A stretch of 64,000 bases of DNA, taken from NCBI GenBank assembly GCA_038373865.1, contig JAXGGA010001100.1, positions 62,001 through 126,000 of the forward strand, written 5' to 3'. This stretch comes from Uloborus plumipes (taxonomy: Eukaryota > Arthropoda > Arachnida > Araneae > Uloboridae). Shown here piece after piece: positions 24,696-35,790 of this stretch. The notes beneath the pieces are model-generated. The model worked only from the letters and a program-made list of their open reading frames with translations. It was not told where the DNA came from and searched no databases. Numbering within the stretch: position 1 is the first letter of the stretch; every line of letters begins with the position of its first letter. The position numbers and the translations under genes were made by a program.

Positions 24696-24873
24696 GGCCC
24701 GGTTTCCTAGGAGTGAAATCGTCGATCCCTGGCGAGGCGACAGACGCCGCCACCTTGTGCGCATGCGCCTAAGCCGCAGATTGACGTCGCTTCACGCCAC
24801 ACTCCAATCAAACTGTTTCTGATTCCAGCGTGCGTCGCGCCCGGTGTCTGCCACGATTCTAGGAAACCAGCCC
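24696..24873 (+). mobile_element. piggyBac-type MITE, first of a head-to-head pair
   Basis: 178 bp between TTAA at 24692-24695 and TTAA at 24874-24877. Ends GGCCCGGTTTCCTAG and CTAGGAAACCAGCCC. It is G+C- and CpG-rich (GCGCATGCGC inside), unlike the surrounding DNA. TTAA duplication is the piggyBac signature. Confidence 0.9.
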
Positions 24874-24877
24874 TTAA

Positions 24878-25056
24878 CGGCCCGGTTTCCTAGAATCGTC
24901 GCTGACGCCGGGCGCGACGCATGCTGGAATCAGAACCAGTTTGATTGGAGCGTGGCATGAAGCGACGTCACTCTGCGGCTCAGGCGCATGCGCAGAAGGC
25001 GGCGGCGTCTGTCGCCTCGCCAGAGATCGACGATTTCATTCCTAGGAAACCGGGCC
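24878..25056 (-). mobile_element. piggyBac-type MITE, second of the pair
   Basis: 179 bp, the inverted counterpart of the copy before it. Bounded by the shared TTAA at 24874-24877 and by TTAA at 25057-25060. The two copies together make a palindrome of about 360 bp with almost no spacer. Differences between arms are a handful of substitutions and one extra C at the junction. Confidence 0.9.
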
Positions 25057-25750
25057 TTAAGCAAAGTGCTGGTGGGTGCTGGTTCCTGATTGAATGACGT
25101 TCTGAAACCGTTGGTGACTTCTAATTAGATGAGACTAGAGTCGCGGGTGAGTTCTGCTTCCTGATTGAATGGGATAGTCAAGCCAGGTGTTGGTTTTTGA
25201 ATGGATGGGACCTCAATCTGTTTTTGTCCGTCGTGGCGAGCAAATCTAAGGGCAGGGTGCCATGTTTTTAGTAAATTGAATTTCTCTTCTTTTATGAAGT
25301 CTCTATCGATGACTTCACGCTGATGGCGGACATAGTAATGAGATATTGTGGCCAAGATTTCTGTGTCTTTAAATTTAATGTCATGAACTCCTTCCTGTTG
25401 GCTGTGTTCGGTGTACTTGTGATTTCTCATCGTGTCCTAATCGGCAATGACATTTATAGTCAGAAAGGCAGGTCTTAATTCTGCGCTTCATGGTTCTGAC
25501 ATAAACTGATCTACAAATACACGGATTTTGTACACCCCTGGTGTAGAGAAAGTGTCACGATGTCTTTCACCAAGTGATATTGATTATCACCCAAAGGTAC
25601 TTTTTGTTTACATATATTTGAATTCAGAGCACCATTTTACAATAAGATCAAGTATTTTTCTGCATCTAACAGAAAAAAAGTTTTTTTTATGTAGACCAGT
25701 GTTAATTTTCTCACTTACCTATTGAAATGTTTATCATAAAGCAATTCCTA

Positions 25751-26047
25751 CACTGTTGAAACTAGAGGTTGCACAAGACACTTTTAAGGCTGAAACGTTG
25801 TAGCACCAGCGGAACCCTCTGTAGGTGCCACGACTCCCTATGGCACCGTTGACGATGCCTGGCTCCATGCTTTAGGATCCATGCAGCACCTTTAGAATGC
25901 CCTATGGCACCTCAAGGGTACCGTAGAGAGCCATATTTCACCTTCAAGGGTGCTATAGGGAATCAGGTAGCACCCTTCAGAAGTGCCGCTTGTGCTACAA
26001 CGTTTCACCGTTAAAGGTGCCTAGTGCAACCTGTAGTTTTAACAATG
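25751..26047. mobile_element. TA-flanked MITE with long inverted ends
   Basis: 297 bp, CACTGTTGAAACTAGAGG to GTTTTAACAATG, flanked by TA at 25749-25750 and 26048-26049. Inverted similarity runs about 60-100 bp inward (CGTTGTAGCACCAGCGG against CCGCTTGTGCTACAACG). Inside, GGTGC/GCACC words repeat in both directions. The CACTG and CATTG ends are like the modular MITE, but the body is unrelated. Confidence 0.88.
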
Positions 26048-26254
26048 TATACCTCTCACATTTGTTCTGCAACTACTGAAACTTCAATTATTGAATCATT
26101 CGAGATCATTGCATCATTCAAGAATTCTGATGGAAGAAAGAAAATAGGACACGTCTTCTTTACTATAAAGGTAAACGCATCGTTCGACTTAAGATACTCG
26201 CTTAAATACATTACGATCTCAATTCGCAAAGAGCAAAGAGTTAATCATTCGCAG

Positions 26255-26375
26255 GAAAAATGCCACGCAATCCCATTAGTCAGTTCGTTACTCGAAAAGC
26301 GCACTTCGTGGATTATCCGAGCGCAATTCTGATCGATCTTTGTTTCGGAATCGTTTATTTCTATTGCCATGGTGA
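26255..26375 (+). repeat. Short dispersed repeat shared with 10795-10915
   Basis: TTCTGATCGATCTTTGTTTC and GGAATCGTTTATTTCTATT align with the earlier copy. It ends just before the hairpin at 26387. Confidence 0.6.
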
Positions 26376-26386
26376 ATGCGGCGCGT

Positions 26387-26715
26387 GGCTCGTCTTTCTA
26401 GCGTGTATGTTTATAAAAGTAGATTTCAAGTGCATTCGGTGGTAAATGGGGAGAACTTTAACCCTTTATAAGGTGGTGGTAAATATCTGACCACCACGCT
26501 ATTACTTAAAACGCACTAGAGAGGCAAGAAAAATTTTATGTAGGGGAATGTGAGGCAAAGTGAAATAGTTAAGATAAGTTTTAAGTAATAGCGTTTTAAG
26601 TAATAGCCAGGTCAGATATTTACCACCACCTTATAAAGGGTTAAACTTCTCCCCATTTACCATCAAATGCACTTGAAATCTACTTTTATAAACATACACG
26701 CTAGAAAGACGAGCC
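26387..26715. repeat. Long hairpin, arms of about 126 bp, 76-bp loop
   Basis: Arms 26387-26514 and 26591-26715 are near-identical inverted copies beginning GGCTCGTCTTTCTAGCGTG. The word TTTTAAGTAATAGC is duplicated at the inner edge of the right arm. The right arm interrupts the GGGGAATG-family element (next entry), while the left arm lies outside it. Confidence 0.92.
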
Positions 26716-27005
26716 CTGTTTCAAAATAAACAAATTGGAAATTTGATCCGAAAATCAGTTAATAAACCCAGGTAGCACAAACAACCTTTAAACGTTTTAT
26801 AAACGTTTTTAAGCGGTTGTCACAACGTTAATAACCATTTTACAACGTTTAAAAAAGTGTGCTACTTGGGAAGAAGGAATAATGTATTTTGCAGTACAGA
26901 TATCGTTGAAATGTTATTTTTCTATTCGGCAGTTATTTTGCACCTTCAAAAAAGGCGGAAAATTGTTACCTCAAAAATTCATATCTTCTAGAGGAAAATC
27001 CACCA
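26543..27005 (+). mobile_element. GGGGAATG-family element, 5' part, interrupted twice
   Basis: Begins GGGGAATGTGAGGCAAAGTG after TA and is collinear with the start of the element at 58070. The segment from about 26579 to 26715 (the hairpin right arm) is inserted between GTTAAGAT and CTGTTTCAAAAT, and an AACGTT MITE is inserted at 26767. Similarity fades near 27005. Confidence 0.78.
26767..26872. mobile_element. AACGTT-rich MITE with GTAGCACA ends
   Basis: About 105 bp from ACCCAGGTAGCACA to TGTGCTACTTGGGA. The interior is almost wholly built from AACGTT and AACG words in both directions. Comparison with 58140-58170, which lacks it, confirms an insertion. A half copy is at 28921 and a related piece at 45093. 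Confidence 0.83.
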
Positions 27006-27057
27006 TTTAATGAATGTTTAAAATACACTCTACGGCGAGGTTTTCCATTTTATGCCA

Positions 27058-27660
27058 ATCATTTATTTTTAAGAGTTATTAGAAACAAAACTATCTCCAC
27101 AGTATAAAAAAGTTTAGTTCATGGGACGATTTTTTTTTGTAGAAATAACTCAACCGGAATATTCATTGTCAAAACTCATCAAAAAGCAACATGATAAGCA
27201 CAAACTGCAAGATCATTCTTGAAGATACTTTAATTTTGACAGCCAAACTAAAAAGATAATTTTGAGAAGATGATTTCAAAAAAAAAAGTAAATACTTACA
27301 TTAGAAAAAATAAATTAGTTGTTGTAAAAACGATATCGAATTCATTCTGGAAATCTTTTAGTTGATACTTAGTAGATGCTAGTTATTGAAGTTTTAAGTA
27401 ATATTCTAAGAAAAGCTTTCTGTTTTATACTATCATTCATTTTTCAGAATTATTAGAGATAAAAATAAATCCAAAGTAAAAAAATATATATAGCTTTCAT
27501 GAGAAAAAAAATTATGTTGAAATAGCTCTACAATCGGAATATTTATTAACAAAAACTCTGAAATTCAGTTTTGCATTTAACACGAAACGTCTTGATAAGC
27601 ACAAACTGCAAGATCATTCTGGAATATACTTTGCTTTTGACAGACAAACTGGAATCCATA
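27058..27660. repeat. Direct duplication of about 200 bp
   Basis: 27058-27255 and 27436-27650 share TGATAAGCACAAACTGCAAG, ATCATTCT and the order of flanking words. The phrase CATATCTTCTAG(A/C)GGAAAATC occurs at about 26981 and 27657. Diverged local duplication; no gene recognised. Confidence 0.7.
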
Positions 27661-27699
27661 TCTTCTAGCGGAAAATCTTTCAAAGAACTGCTATTACCC

Positions 27700-28280
27700 A
27701 CCATTTAACCAAGCCAAGTAATGTCGTGTCGATGTCATCCCGTCTACAACAAAACTTTATTGTCTGACCTATAATAAGGAAAAGTACTAACTTTTTATTT
27801 TCTCTTTGTGACAAACTGAAGAGTTCAATGTCTGACAATAAGTACAAGTAGGAAACGTATAAAAGAATAAGTATTTCCTCGATTTGGGCTTTTTTTATAG
27901 AAGATAATCCTTTACGACTTGCTTTTGTGGAGCAGTTTCATGGGGAAGACTTTATGGATCGTTGTTGTATATTAGCTTTGTATAAGAAGATGTAAACAAT
28001 AAATCTCGTTGTATAAAGGAAAATATATTTACATATAAATAAATACATGCGTTTCAATTATCTCCATATATTAAAAAAGTAAAGTTAGAAAAGTTGTGAA
28101 TATGTGTTTGTGGCTGTTTCACGCCAAGGACAGCCCATAGCACGCATGGTATTGAAACTTGGCACAAAATTACATCGAACCCCAAAAGTTTCCCCCTCGA
28201 AGCTTTTTTTGAATTTCGAATTCGCGTTTTCTTAGCTAACGTTTTGTCGCAAAATTGCACATAAATTGGTTATTTGAGTG
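27700..28280. other. Intergenic, nothing recognised
   Basis: No repeat partner or convincing frame seen. Confidence 0.4.
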
Positions 28281-28920
28281 CACGGTAAAAAAAGAATAAG
28301 GTGACCATTTTAAATGTGTTTAACGTTACACAACTTCTGGACTAAGCTGTTCAGATTTTAAGAAAACTCTAACTGTTGAAAAAAGGTTTCACACAGCCTG
28401 TGCAAAGTTCCACCAAGAGTTAACACTACTGGGTATTATTCAAAGCGCATGTGTTAAGACAAGCATAGCCGCAGAGCTCTTTAAGTCTCACGAAAGTAAC
28501 AAAGATGTGACTTAACCGGCCCAGTGGTCAAACATGCTTGCTTTAACAGCTTTCTGTACACGGTAAGTTTAGGGTGTAATCCTATCGTGTGTGAATAAAA
28601 TAACTTACTAATTTGTATGAAGTTGTTTGGTAGTGGGAAAGTACGAACCTTTCTAGCACTAAATAAACGAGTGATTGAAGGTAATTTTCCAGCCTGATGA
28701 ACGCTCTTTTTCTTCTTTCTTTTGGCAGAGAATTCTGAAGTAACTTTATGCGCACAAAAATTGGTGAAGCGTTACGTTATAGCTACATTACCATGATGTC
28801 GCCTGGTAAAGCGTCACCTTGAAACTGAATAAAACCGCCTGTACGGCAAATTGAAATCAGTCTGCCAATGCAATTGCAAGTACGTTGCACGCTTAAAAGT
28901 ATGTTCATGCAGCTGAAAGT

Positions 28921-29010
28921 ATCCCAAGTAGCACACTTCGTTTTTTAAACGTTGTAAAATGGTTATGAACGTTGTAACAACCGTGTTTCATCACGTAAAT
29001 CCTGTGAAAG
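28921..29010 (+). mobile_element. AACGTT-rich MITE, left half only
   Basis: Starts TCCCAAGTAGCACACTTCG and continues with AAACGTTGTAAAATGG and GAACGTTGTAACAACC. The right end with TGTGCTAC is missing. Confidence 0.65.
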
Positions 29011-29148
29011 TTCAACGAAGATACAGTCCATTTGCTGGTATTGCATTGTGTGTGTTTATTAGTAGTAAACCAGTCAGCATACGAAAAAAAAATCCCTTTC
29101 CACAAGTTATGTGTTACTTTAATCTGATATCGGTTATGTTACCCCATA

Positions 29149-29556
29149 CACTGCAAAAAGGAGGTGTTGTTTTTACAGTATAATACTGGCAGCCGAGGTT
29201 CCAATTTAAAACTGTAAAATGCAGAATAATAAACTGTAAAGCTAGCAATTTTACCGTTAATTACTGTAAAGTTAGATATTTTACAGTTTATTGCCATAAA
29301 ATTTAGCTGTATTATACTGTAAAAACAACAGTATAATACTGGCAGCAGAGATTCCATTTTATAACTGTAAAATGCACGGTAATAAACTTAAGTTATCAAT
29401 TTTACAGTTTATCACTGTAAAATTAGCGATTTTACAGTTTAGTACTGTAAAAGTAGAATTTTTACAGTTTATTGCTGTAAAATTAGCAATTTTAACAGTT
29501 TATTACTATAAAATTAGCTGTATTATACTGTAAAAACAACATTTATTTTTACAGTG
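29149..29556 (+). mobile_element. CACTG modular MITE, copy 7
   Basis: 408 bp, CACTGCAAAAAGGAGG to TTTTTACAGTG, TA on both sides. Two markers (GGCAGCCGAGGTTCC and GGCAGCAGAGATTCC). Nested in the GTAAGGTTACACC element. Confidence 0.93.
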
Positions 29557-29953
29557 TAGCAGTGGAAGCAGTACTGCTGCCGCCGTATTTATGAAGTAAA
29601 TTTAATTTATTATTTTTTTTTCAGTGTGGATGAAATTGTTTTACATCCCATTAAATTCTGTGTCATTCGAAAGAGCGGTTTTTCCCCCTCCCCGAAAGGT
29701 GAAACTTGTTCGAATTTATTTAATTAACTAGAATAGGGGAGTTTTTCAAAGTTTCGTACTTTGCAAATGTTCTAGTCTAATTTCAATTCTCAAGCTCGAA
29801 GTTAATATTCAAACTTTACTGGAGACCACTGACTCTAAAATTACTTTTGAAACGTACAAAATGACTATTATTCTACGCTTAAGAGTCAGTTAGCACTTAA
29901 AACTGAAATTTTAACGTATTAGTTTGGCCCCGAAGAAAGAGTGCGCTTTGAAG

Positions 29954-30365
29954 CATAGGCGTCTGGTTCACTTAAAAAATGGGGGGTCAAAAAAAGTTGA
30001 AGGGTAGGGGCAGCAACTCTCATTCTCTTTTTTTTACTCAAAAATTTGACTATATTATTGAATTTTAGCATTACTGATTAAATGACCTCTAAAATGTGCT
30101 AAAGACGGCCTCAAAAATCAAGCCAGATGACCATCGCAGATGACCCTTTCCGATTCAAAATTCTATTTTAATGAAATAACATTAAAATACTATTTTTGGA
30201 ATATTCAGCTTCTATTTTCTCGAAATTAAACAATCCACTGAGTAAAAGGAAATCATTTTTCAATTGATCATTACTTTTTAACTCTGAAAAGTGAGGGGCA
30301 AGGTTCCTATGCTTTTGAAAGTGAAGGGGCAGTCGCCCCCTTTCCCCCTGTACGAGCCGCCTATG
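29954..30365. mobile_element. hAT-like MITE with 8-bp target duplication
   Basis: 412 bp from CATAGGCGTCTGG to GAGCCGCCTATG. Flanks CTTTGAAG (29946-29953) and CTTCGAAG (30366-30373) match 7 of 8, the duplication length of the hAT superfamily. Internal runs of GGGGGTCA and GCCCCCTTTCCCCC are near the ends. No transposase. Confidence 0.75.
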
Positions 30366-30373
30366 CTTCGAAG

Positions 30374-31632
30374 CATTTTTTTTCTTTTATTAAAGAATTT
30401 GTAAAGCGTATATTTGTCAATCTCTTTTTTTTTTCTTTGAGCTATCGTCTTCACAGTAAGTTCCAGGTTAGCCATGATGCTCTAATGTGTAATAATTTCG
30501 ACAACTTGAAGTCTAAGAAAAAATGGAAGTATTTCAACAATACTTTCCAGAAAGAAAATGTCTAGTCGTCAGAAGCTTTCCAACAACTTCACTTCACTCC
30601 CTTCAAAACACAAAAGCGAAAAAAAAAAATCTTTTAGTAATCCCATTGAAATGTACAAATCCTCCCAGCTCCTTACCAAAGCAAAATACAATAAGAATAG
30701 TTAAAGTAGCAGGAAAAAGAGTTTTTGTTCACGTTACTTCAGAAATCAATGTTTCATAAATTCTTATGAATGGAATATTTTTTTAGTTTTTATCTTTTGG
30801 AGTTGCTATGGAGACTAGACTGGTTGTTTCCAAAACAACATCATTTCCCCAATCATGAACTACTTCGTGTAGAATTTACTTCTGCGTTTCAAATAATGAA
30901 GGAGCTTGTTATTGGCTTTTCTCTACAAATGCATGTTTTAATTATTCATTCACTTGAGTCGTTATTTAATTATTTTTTATGCAAAATATGAATTATTGAA
31001 GCATAATTTCCAATACATGTCAACAATAGGGAATTTTTTGCGAGAAAATTACCCCGTTTCAACTGCAATCGATTTAATGCCTTTTCTTATAATGAAGGGG
31101 CTCTTTGGGAGTTTTTTTTTTTAATCATTAAACAATTAAAACCTATTCATAAAAGCTACCCATAGTTATTTGTCTGTTAGTTAATACTTTAATAAATTCA
31201 CTTGAATTGAATTATTTTTTGACACTCACTCACACTGAGGATACATTTTATTTTTTGAGATTATGATATGTTATTGATTTCTGCGCCGTAAAAAATGAAA
31301 ATTACGCATTTGATTTTTTAAACTTTCTCAGTCGCCAATACCTAGAGGTTTCAGCACCTTCTATAGGTTAATGAAATTGCGAATATTATATAGTGTTCTA
31401 AAAATGTGCTTTGTAAATTGAAGAAAGAAACAAAAGTGGTATAAATTCATTTATGATTTGTGTTCATATTCAAAACAGAGAGCTGTCATCTGTGACTTTG
31501 AAGTTATGTTGTTTAGTTGCCAAATAAACAAAGAATTAATTAATTAGTTATGAAACGGATACAGGTTATAATCGAGATTTCTTTTTCCGAGACAGTACAC
31601 ATGCTTTCCACGCATTCATTTTTTCTTTCTTT
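30374..31632. other. Intergenic stretch with two unrecognised open frames
   Basis: No repeat partner noted. The frames at 30523-30759 and 30770-30991 are the only ones with non-repeat composition here; the first is described separately. Confidence 0.4.
30523..30759 (+). CDS. Small unrecognised open frame, weak coding candidate
   Basis: 78 codons from ATG to TAA with ordinary amino-acid composition. Residues 4-15 read FQQYFPERKCLV. An F-P-x-R-x-C stretch is also found in guanylate-binding-protein GTPases, but no other GTPase motif is near and this resemblance may be chance. No splice sites, promoter or polyadenylation signal decide it. It could be a pseudogenic exon or a random frame. Confidence 0.18.
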   Translation: MEVFQQYFPERKCLVVRSFPTTSLHSLQNTKAKKKNLLVIPLKCTNPPSSLPKQNTIRIVKVAGKRVFVHVTSEINVS

Positions 31633-31635
31633 CCT

Positions 31636-31675
<40 letters not shown>

Positions 31676-31678
31676 CTT
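31633..31678. repeat. (CT)n microsatellite
   Basis: CT dinucleotides with one TTT break, followed by a T run to about 31692. Confidence 0.95.
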
Positions 31679-31751
31679 TTTTTTTTTTTTTTGTTTACTT
31701 ATTTTAATATAAATCTTTCTTTCGTTTCTACTTTTACTGGAAAGAAGGCTA

Positions 31752-32130
31752 CACTGCAAAAAATGAACTATTGTTTTCACAGTATAATACTGGCAGCCGA
31801 GGTTCCAAATTAAAACCATAAAATGCACATTAATAAATTGTAAAGCTAGCAATTTTGCAGTTTATTGCCGTGAAATTTAGCCGTATTATACTGTAAAAAC
31901 AACAGTATAATACTGGCAGCAGAGGTTCCAGTTTAAAACTGTAAAATGCACGATAATAAACTGTTAAATTAGCAATTTTAGAGTTTAGTACCGTAAAATT
32001 AGACATTTTAGTTTAGTACTGTAAAGTTAGCAATTTTACAGTTTATTACAGTAAAATTAGCAATTTTTGCAGTTTATTACTATGAAATTAGCTGTATTAT
32101 ACTGTAAAAACAACATTCATTTTTACAGTG
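31752..32130 (+). mobile_element. CACTG modular MITE, copy 8
   Basis: 379 bp, CACTGCAAAAAATGAAC to TTTTTACAGTG, TA on both sides. Two markers (GGCAGCCGAGGTTCC, GGCAGCAGAGGTTCC). Confidence 0.93.
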
Positions 32131-32483
32131 TATAAAGTATTAAAATATGTCACCTTTATATTACGCTATAAGCACACACTTAGTTTTAGCGTCCAAAGAA
32201 TGCACTTTCGCCAATCTCTGCTTCAATGAGAAGGCAGCTGCTCCAAACCCGTAAAAACTACTTCAAACACCTGAGCGTGAAACAAGAACGAAACTGCTGT
32301 CTCATATCATAACAGTCTGGATATTATATAACTAGGCTATCGGTATATGCTTGCTGTTCTGCATTAGCCCAGGCTTAGGGTGGTAAATTACAGTTTATTA
32401 CATCGTGAATATTTGTTTTAACTACATAGTGTGGAAAAAAACTGTTTTACCCTTATAGTTAAACTTTTAGCAGTCAAAAGCTA

Positions 32484-33077
32484 CACTGCAAAAAAATAAT
32501 TCTTGTTTTTACGCTATAATACAGCTAATTTTATGGTATTAAGCCGTCAAAATTGCTAGTTTTACAGTAATAAACTGTAAAACTTCTACTTTTACAGTAC
32601 TAAAATGTAAAATTGCTCATTTTACAGTAAGTAAACTGCAAAATTGCTAACTTTACAATATTACCATGCATTTCACAGTTTTAAACTGGAACCTCTGCTG
32701 CTAGTATTATACTGTTGTTTTTACAGTATAATACAGTTTAATTTTACGGCAATAACTGTAAAATTTCTAACTTTACAGTAAGTAAACTGCAAATTTGCTA
32801 ACTTTACAGTAAGTAAACTGCAAAACCGCTAACTTTACAGTTTATTACCATGCATTTCACAGTTTTAAACTGGAACCTCTGCTGCTAGTATTGTAGTTGT
32901 TTTTACAGTATAATACAGTTTAATTTTACGGTAATAAACTGTAAAATTTCTAACTTTACAGTAAGAAGCTGTAAAATTGCTAGCTTTACAGTTTATTGCT
33001 GTGCATTTTACAGTTTTAAATTGGAACTTCGGCTGCCAGTATTACACTGTAAAAACAACAGCTCATTTTTTACAGTT
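32484..33077 (-). mobile_element. CACTG modular MITE, copy 9 (three modules)
   Basis: 594 bp from CACTGCAAAAAAATAATTC to TTTTTTACAGT, TA on the left. Three reverse markers near 32688, 32876 and 33028. The words CTAACTTTACAGTAAGTAAACTG recur within and between modules, showing internal duplication. Confidence 0.9.
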
Positions 33078-35137
33078 TATAGTAATAATAACGATTTTTC
33101 ATAAAAATTATGCTCAAATTTCTGAACTACGTATGAAACAAAAACATTAGACTATAATTAATTACCAAGAATAATTCAAAAATTGCAAAGGCGCTAGCAT
33201 TTAACTGCGTTATTGTAAATTCGGTAGCAGAAATGTTCTGAAGCAAAGTAAATAAATCGATAAATAATTAAATACTAGAGAAAAATAAAATTGCCTTCCA
33301 AACACATTCCAAACCACTTTGATTTCAAGAAAGACAGTTGGAAAACTAAATATTTGCATTTAAGAGATTTTTGAAGTTCATGCAATTAAATAAGCTTAAC
33401 TTGACTCGAGTATGCATTTTTCAATAAAATGGCAATTGATTTGAGTAAACAATCGTTACTGCAGGAATCTCATGAAGCTTCTTGAACGGGAATTTAAAAA
33501 GTATTTGTTTTGCCAACTGTATTGTATTTTTAATTTCAATTTTTGTTGACGGAAGCAAGGAATTTCAGTAACTAAAGTGGCAATTTTGTTTTTTAATAAC
33601 CAAAGACTTTCCTGCATTGTTATTTTGTTCAGTTGGTAATGAACATCACATTTTCATTATTTTCTTACTATTTGTATAATATTTTATATTTATTTTTTTC
33701 GTTCCATAGTTTTTTTTTTTTTTTTGAAAAAATATTTTGCTACTTTTTCCAAACATACAATTCGAACAGCTTAATACACTTATAAGATATTTTTTCGCTT
33801 TACGGTGTGAAATATATATATTTTTTAAGTTTAAAAATACAAAATTTGAATTACATTTTTTAATCTCTTTATAAGGTCTTCGCCTAATCCAAACTTTCAA
33901 ACACGTTGCTTTGTAAAAGTGTTCACTCAAAACCTAGAAGTCTATATAATTTTCCACGCTTTGTGTTTTCTGATTCCATCTCAGCAAAACTTTTTAATGA
34001 AATTAACAAGATTATTTGAACAAAAAAGATTTTTTTTTTTCAAATGATCATGAAGCCATATTCAAAGCTTTAACGAAAAGTAATTTTTTTTTTCTTTCTT
34101 TTTTTCTATTCCCAACATTAAATTAAATTTTTCTGTACCACATAATTTAAAACTTTTACAATTGGAAAACTTTGAATGTCTCCGTTTTTTGCCATTTTAT
34201 TTCTAACATACAATACTCCGTGATTTCATTCTTCATTTCACTTGCTTAATGAAGTCGACTTGTCCGGTCTTTTTATTCTTTCAGAATGAAAATCTTGCCC
34301 TAGTTACGGAAGCTAAATGGACTGTTTTAGGAATTTCCTGCAGAAACTTGAATCTCAAAAAATAAATTATACTGTGAACAGTCTTCCTGCTTTAGCATGC
34401 TTCTTGAAAAAGAAATATGCTTTTCCTCTTTTTTTTTTCAAAAAAAAATGTTCTTCAACACAGTTTAGAAATAAAAGACAATTGAAAATAAAATAACTAA
34501 TGTGCTTAAGAAGTGCTCATTGAAAATAAGTACAACGCACGTGTAAAAAAAACATTTTTAGTTATTGTAATATAAGTTAAAATTTAAAATGACTATTTTT
34601 ATGATAAGTTCTGAAAATGTTTTCCTCTGAATATAAAATTTTAAACGTTTTTTCCACTTTTTAGAGTTTTTTTTTTTTTCTTTTTAGCAGCTCATACTTA
34701 TGTGCTTGATATTCTCCTATTGCGCAAATGTATATGAACCTCCAAAAATATAGCTACAGGCTCTAGTAACAGCTATAAACTGTACAAATAAATTAGAGCT
34801 ATACTTTTAAAATTTTATGAGGATTTTGTAAAAAATTTTGCGAACCGGTTTTTACTCTTTATTCTTTATTTCTTTACTGCGTATTTCTTTCAAAATGTAG
34901 CAAAATATTTTCATTATTTTTTATTGTTCTATTGTTTGATCGCACACCATTATATTTTATAACTGTTAGAAAATCAGTCTCACTTTTAGGCAATATTTAT
35001 CCCAAGAAAATGTAAATCCTAACTTTCCCAAGCTAAGACGCGATATCCTTATTGCAATGATAATCTATGGTTGATCTCGACTCAAAACAATACGTAGAGC
35101 CCAGTTTCATATCAAAACTTGTAGCAGATACAAACCA
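33078..35137. other. A+T-rich intergenic DNA
   Basis: Two kilobases with many T and A runs. No gene, inverted repeat or repeat partner recognised. A 94-codon minus frame (33646-33930) is Lys-rich low complexity. Confidence 0.4.
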
Positions 35138-35790
35138 CACTGTAAAGAAAATTGTATAACCGTACTTCATAAATATGGTGGCAACAGTAGTGCCCCCACT
35201 GCCATGAGCAACTTAACCGATATATCTGGTGTAAAGTAACACATCACTTGTAGAAAGTTATATCATGGTAATGTAATTATGGTGTAAAGTTTCACCAATT
35301 TCTGTGTAAGGTTACACCAAAATTCTCTGTCAAAAGAAAGAAGAAGAAAAAAGTGCATTCATCAGGCTGGAAGATTACTTTCAATTAGTTGTTTATGGTA
35401 ATGTTCGTCAGATTCATTCTTTAATACTGCAAATCAATTTCCCAAAAATTCCGGAGAAAAGTTTTTTTGTTACACACGATAGGATCGGTCCCCGAAATTA
35501 CCGCATAGCCCATACAGCGTGTTCTCAAAGCAAGCGCATTTGACCACTCGACCGGTTAGGGAACAGTTTGGTTATATTCATAGGAGTTTAAGAGCTCTGT
35601 GCCGATATTTGTCTTAACGTATGCGCTTCGAATAATACCCCAATAATTTTCACGCTTGGTGGAAATTTACACAGGCACCGTGAAATTTTCCTCTAACAGT
35701 TAGAGTTTTCATAAAATTGGAACAGCTTTCCCCAGAAGTTGTGTAACATTATACCCATTAACAATGGCAACCTTACACTTTTTTTTTCAA
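35138..35790 (-). mobile_element. GTAAGGTTACACC-family element, copy 2
   Basis: Most complete copy, about 650 bp. The minus-strand right end reads CAATTTTCTTTACAGTG, CA on the outer flank. The left end near 35790 (AAAAAGTGTAAGGTTGCC) lacks a clean CACTG. Words GGTGTAAAGTTTCACC and GTGTAAGGTTACACC are themselves palindromic and repeat inside. No coding frame. Confidence 0.82.

Larger units (their letters stand above)
24545..25570 (-). pseudogene. Penelope-like element remnant, GIY-YIG endonuclease region
   Basis: Read on minus from about 25555: NPCICRSVYV, then TMKRRIKTCLSDYKCHCRLG, a frameshift, then HDIKFKDTEILA, SHYYVRHQREVIDRD and NLLKTWHPAL (open at 25125-25430). This order matches the C-terminal GIY-YIG endonuclease of Penelope-like retroelements (a cysteine-containing loop, H-rich linker, HYY..R..RE..E helix, and the N-hydrophobic-W-P end); the second Tyr of the motif is seen as VYV. 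Beyond 24696, the minus-strand 3' part (CTTGACGAAACGTCAGGAT) fits the element's end. The reverse transcriptase region is absent. It is broken by two inserted MITEs and at least one frameshift. Confidence 0.75.
28281..29626 (+). mobile_element. GTAAGGTTACACC-family element, copy 1, with nested inserts
   Basis: Left end CACGGTAAAAAAAGAATAAG, right end TTTTTTTTCAGTG, TG on both flanks (28279-28280 and 29627-29628). Homologous to 35138-35790 (inverted) and 39530-39827. The body runs to about 28830 and resumes at 29557 (AGCAGTGGAAGCAGTACTGC). Between these lie about 320 bp including an AACGTT MITE fragment, then the modular MITE at 29149-29556. The ends are like those of the modular MITE. Confidence 0.8.
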
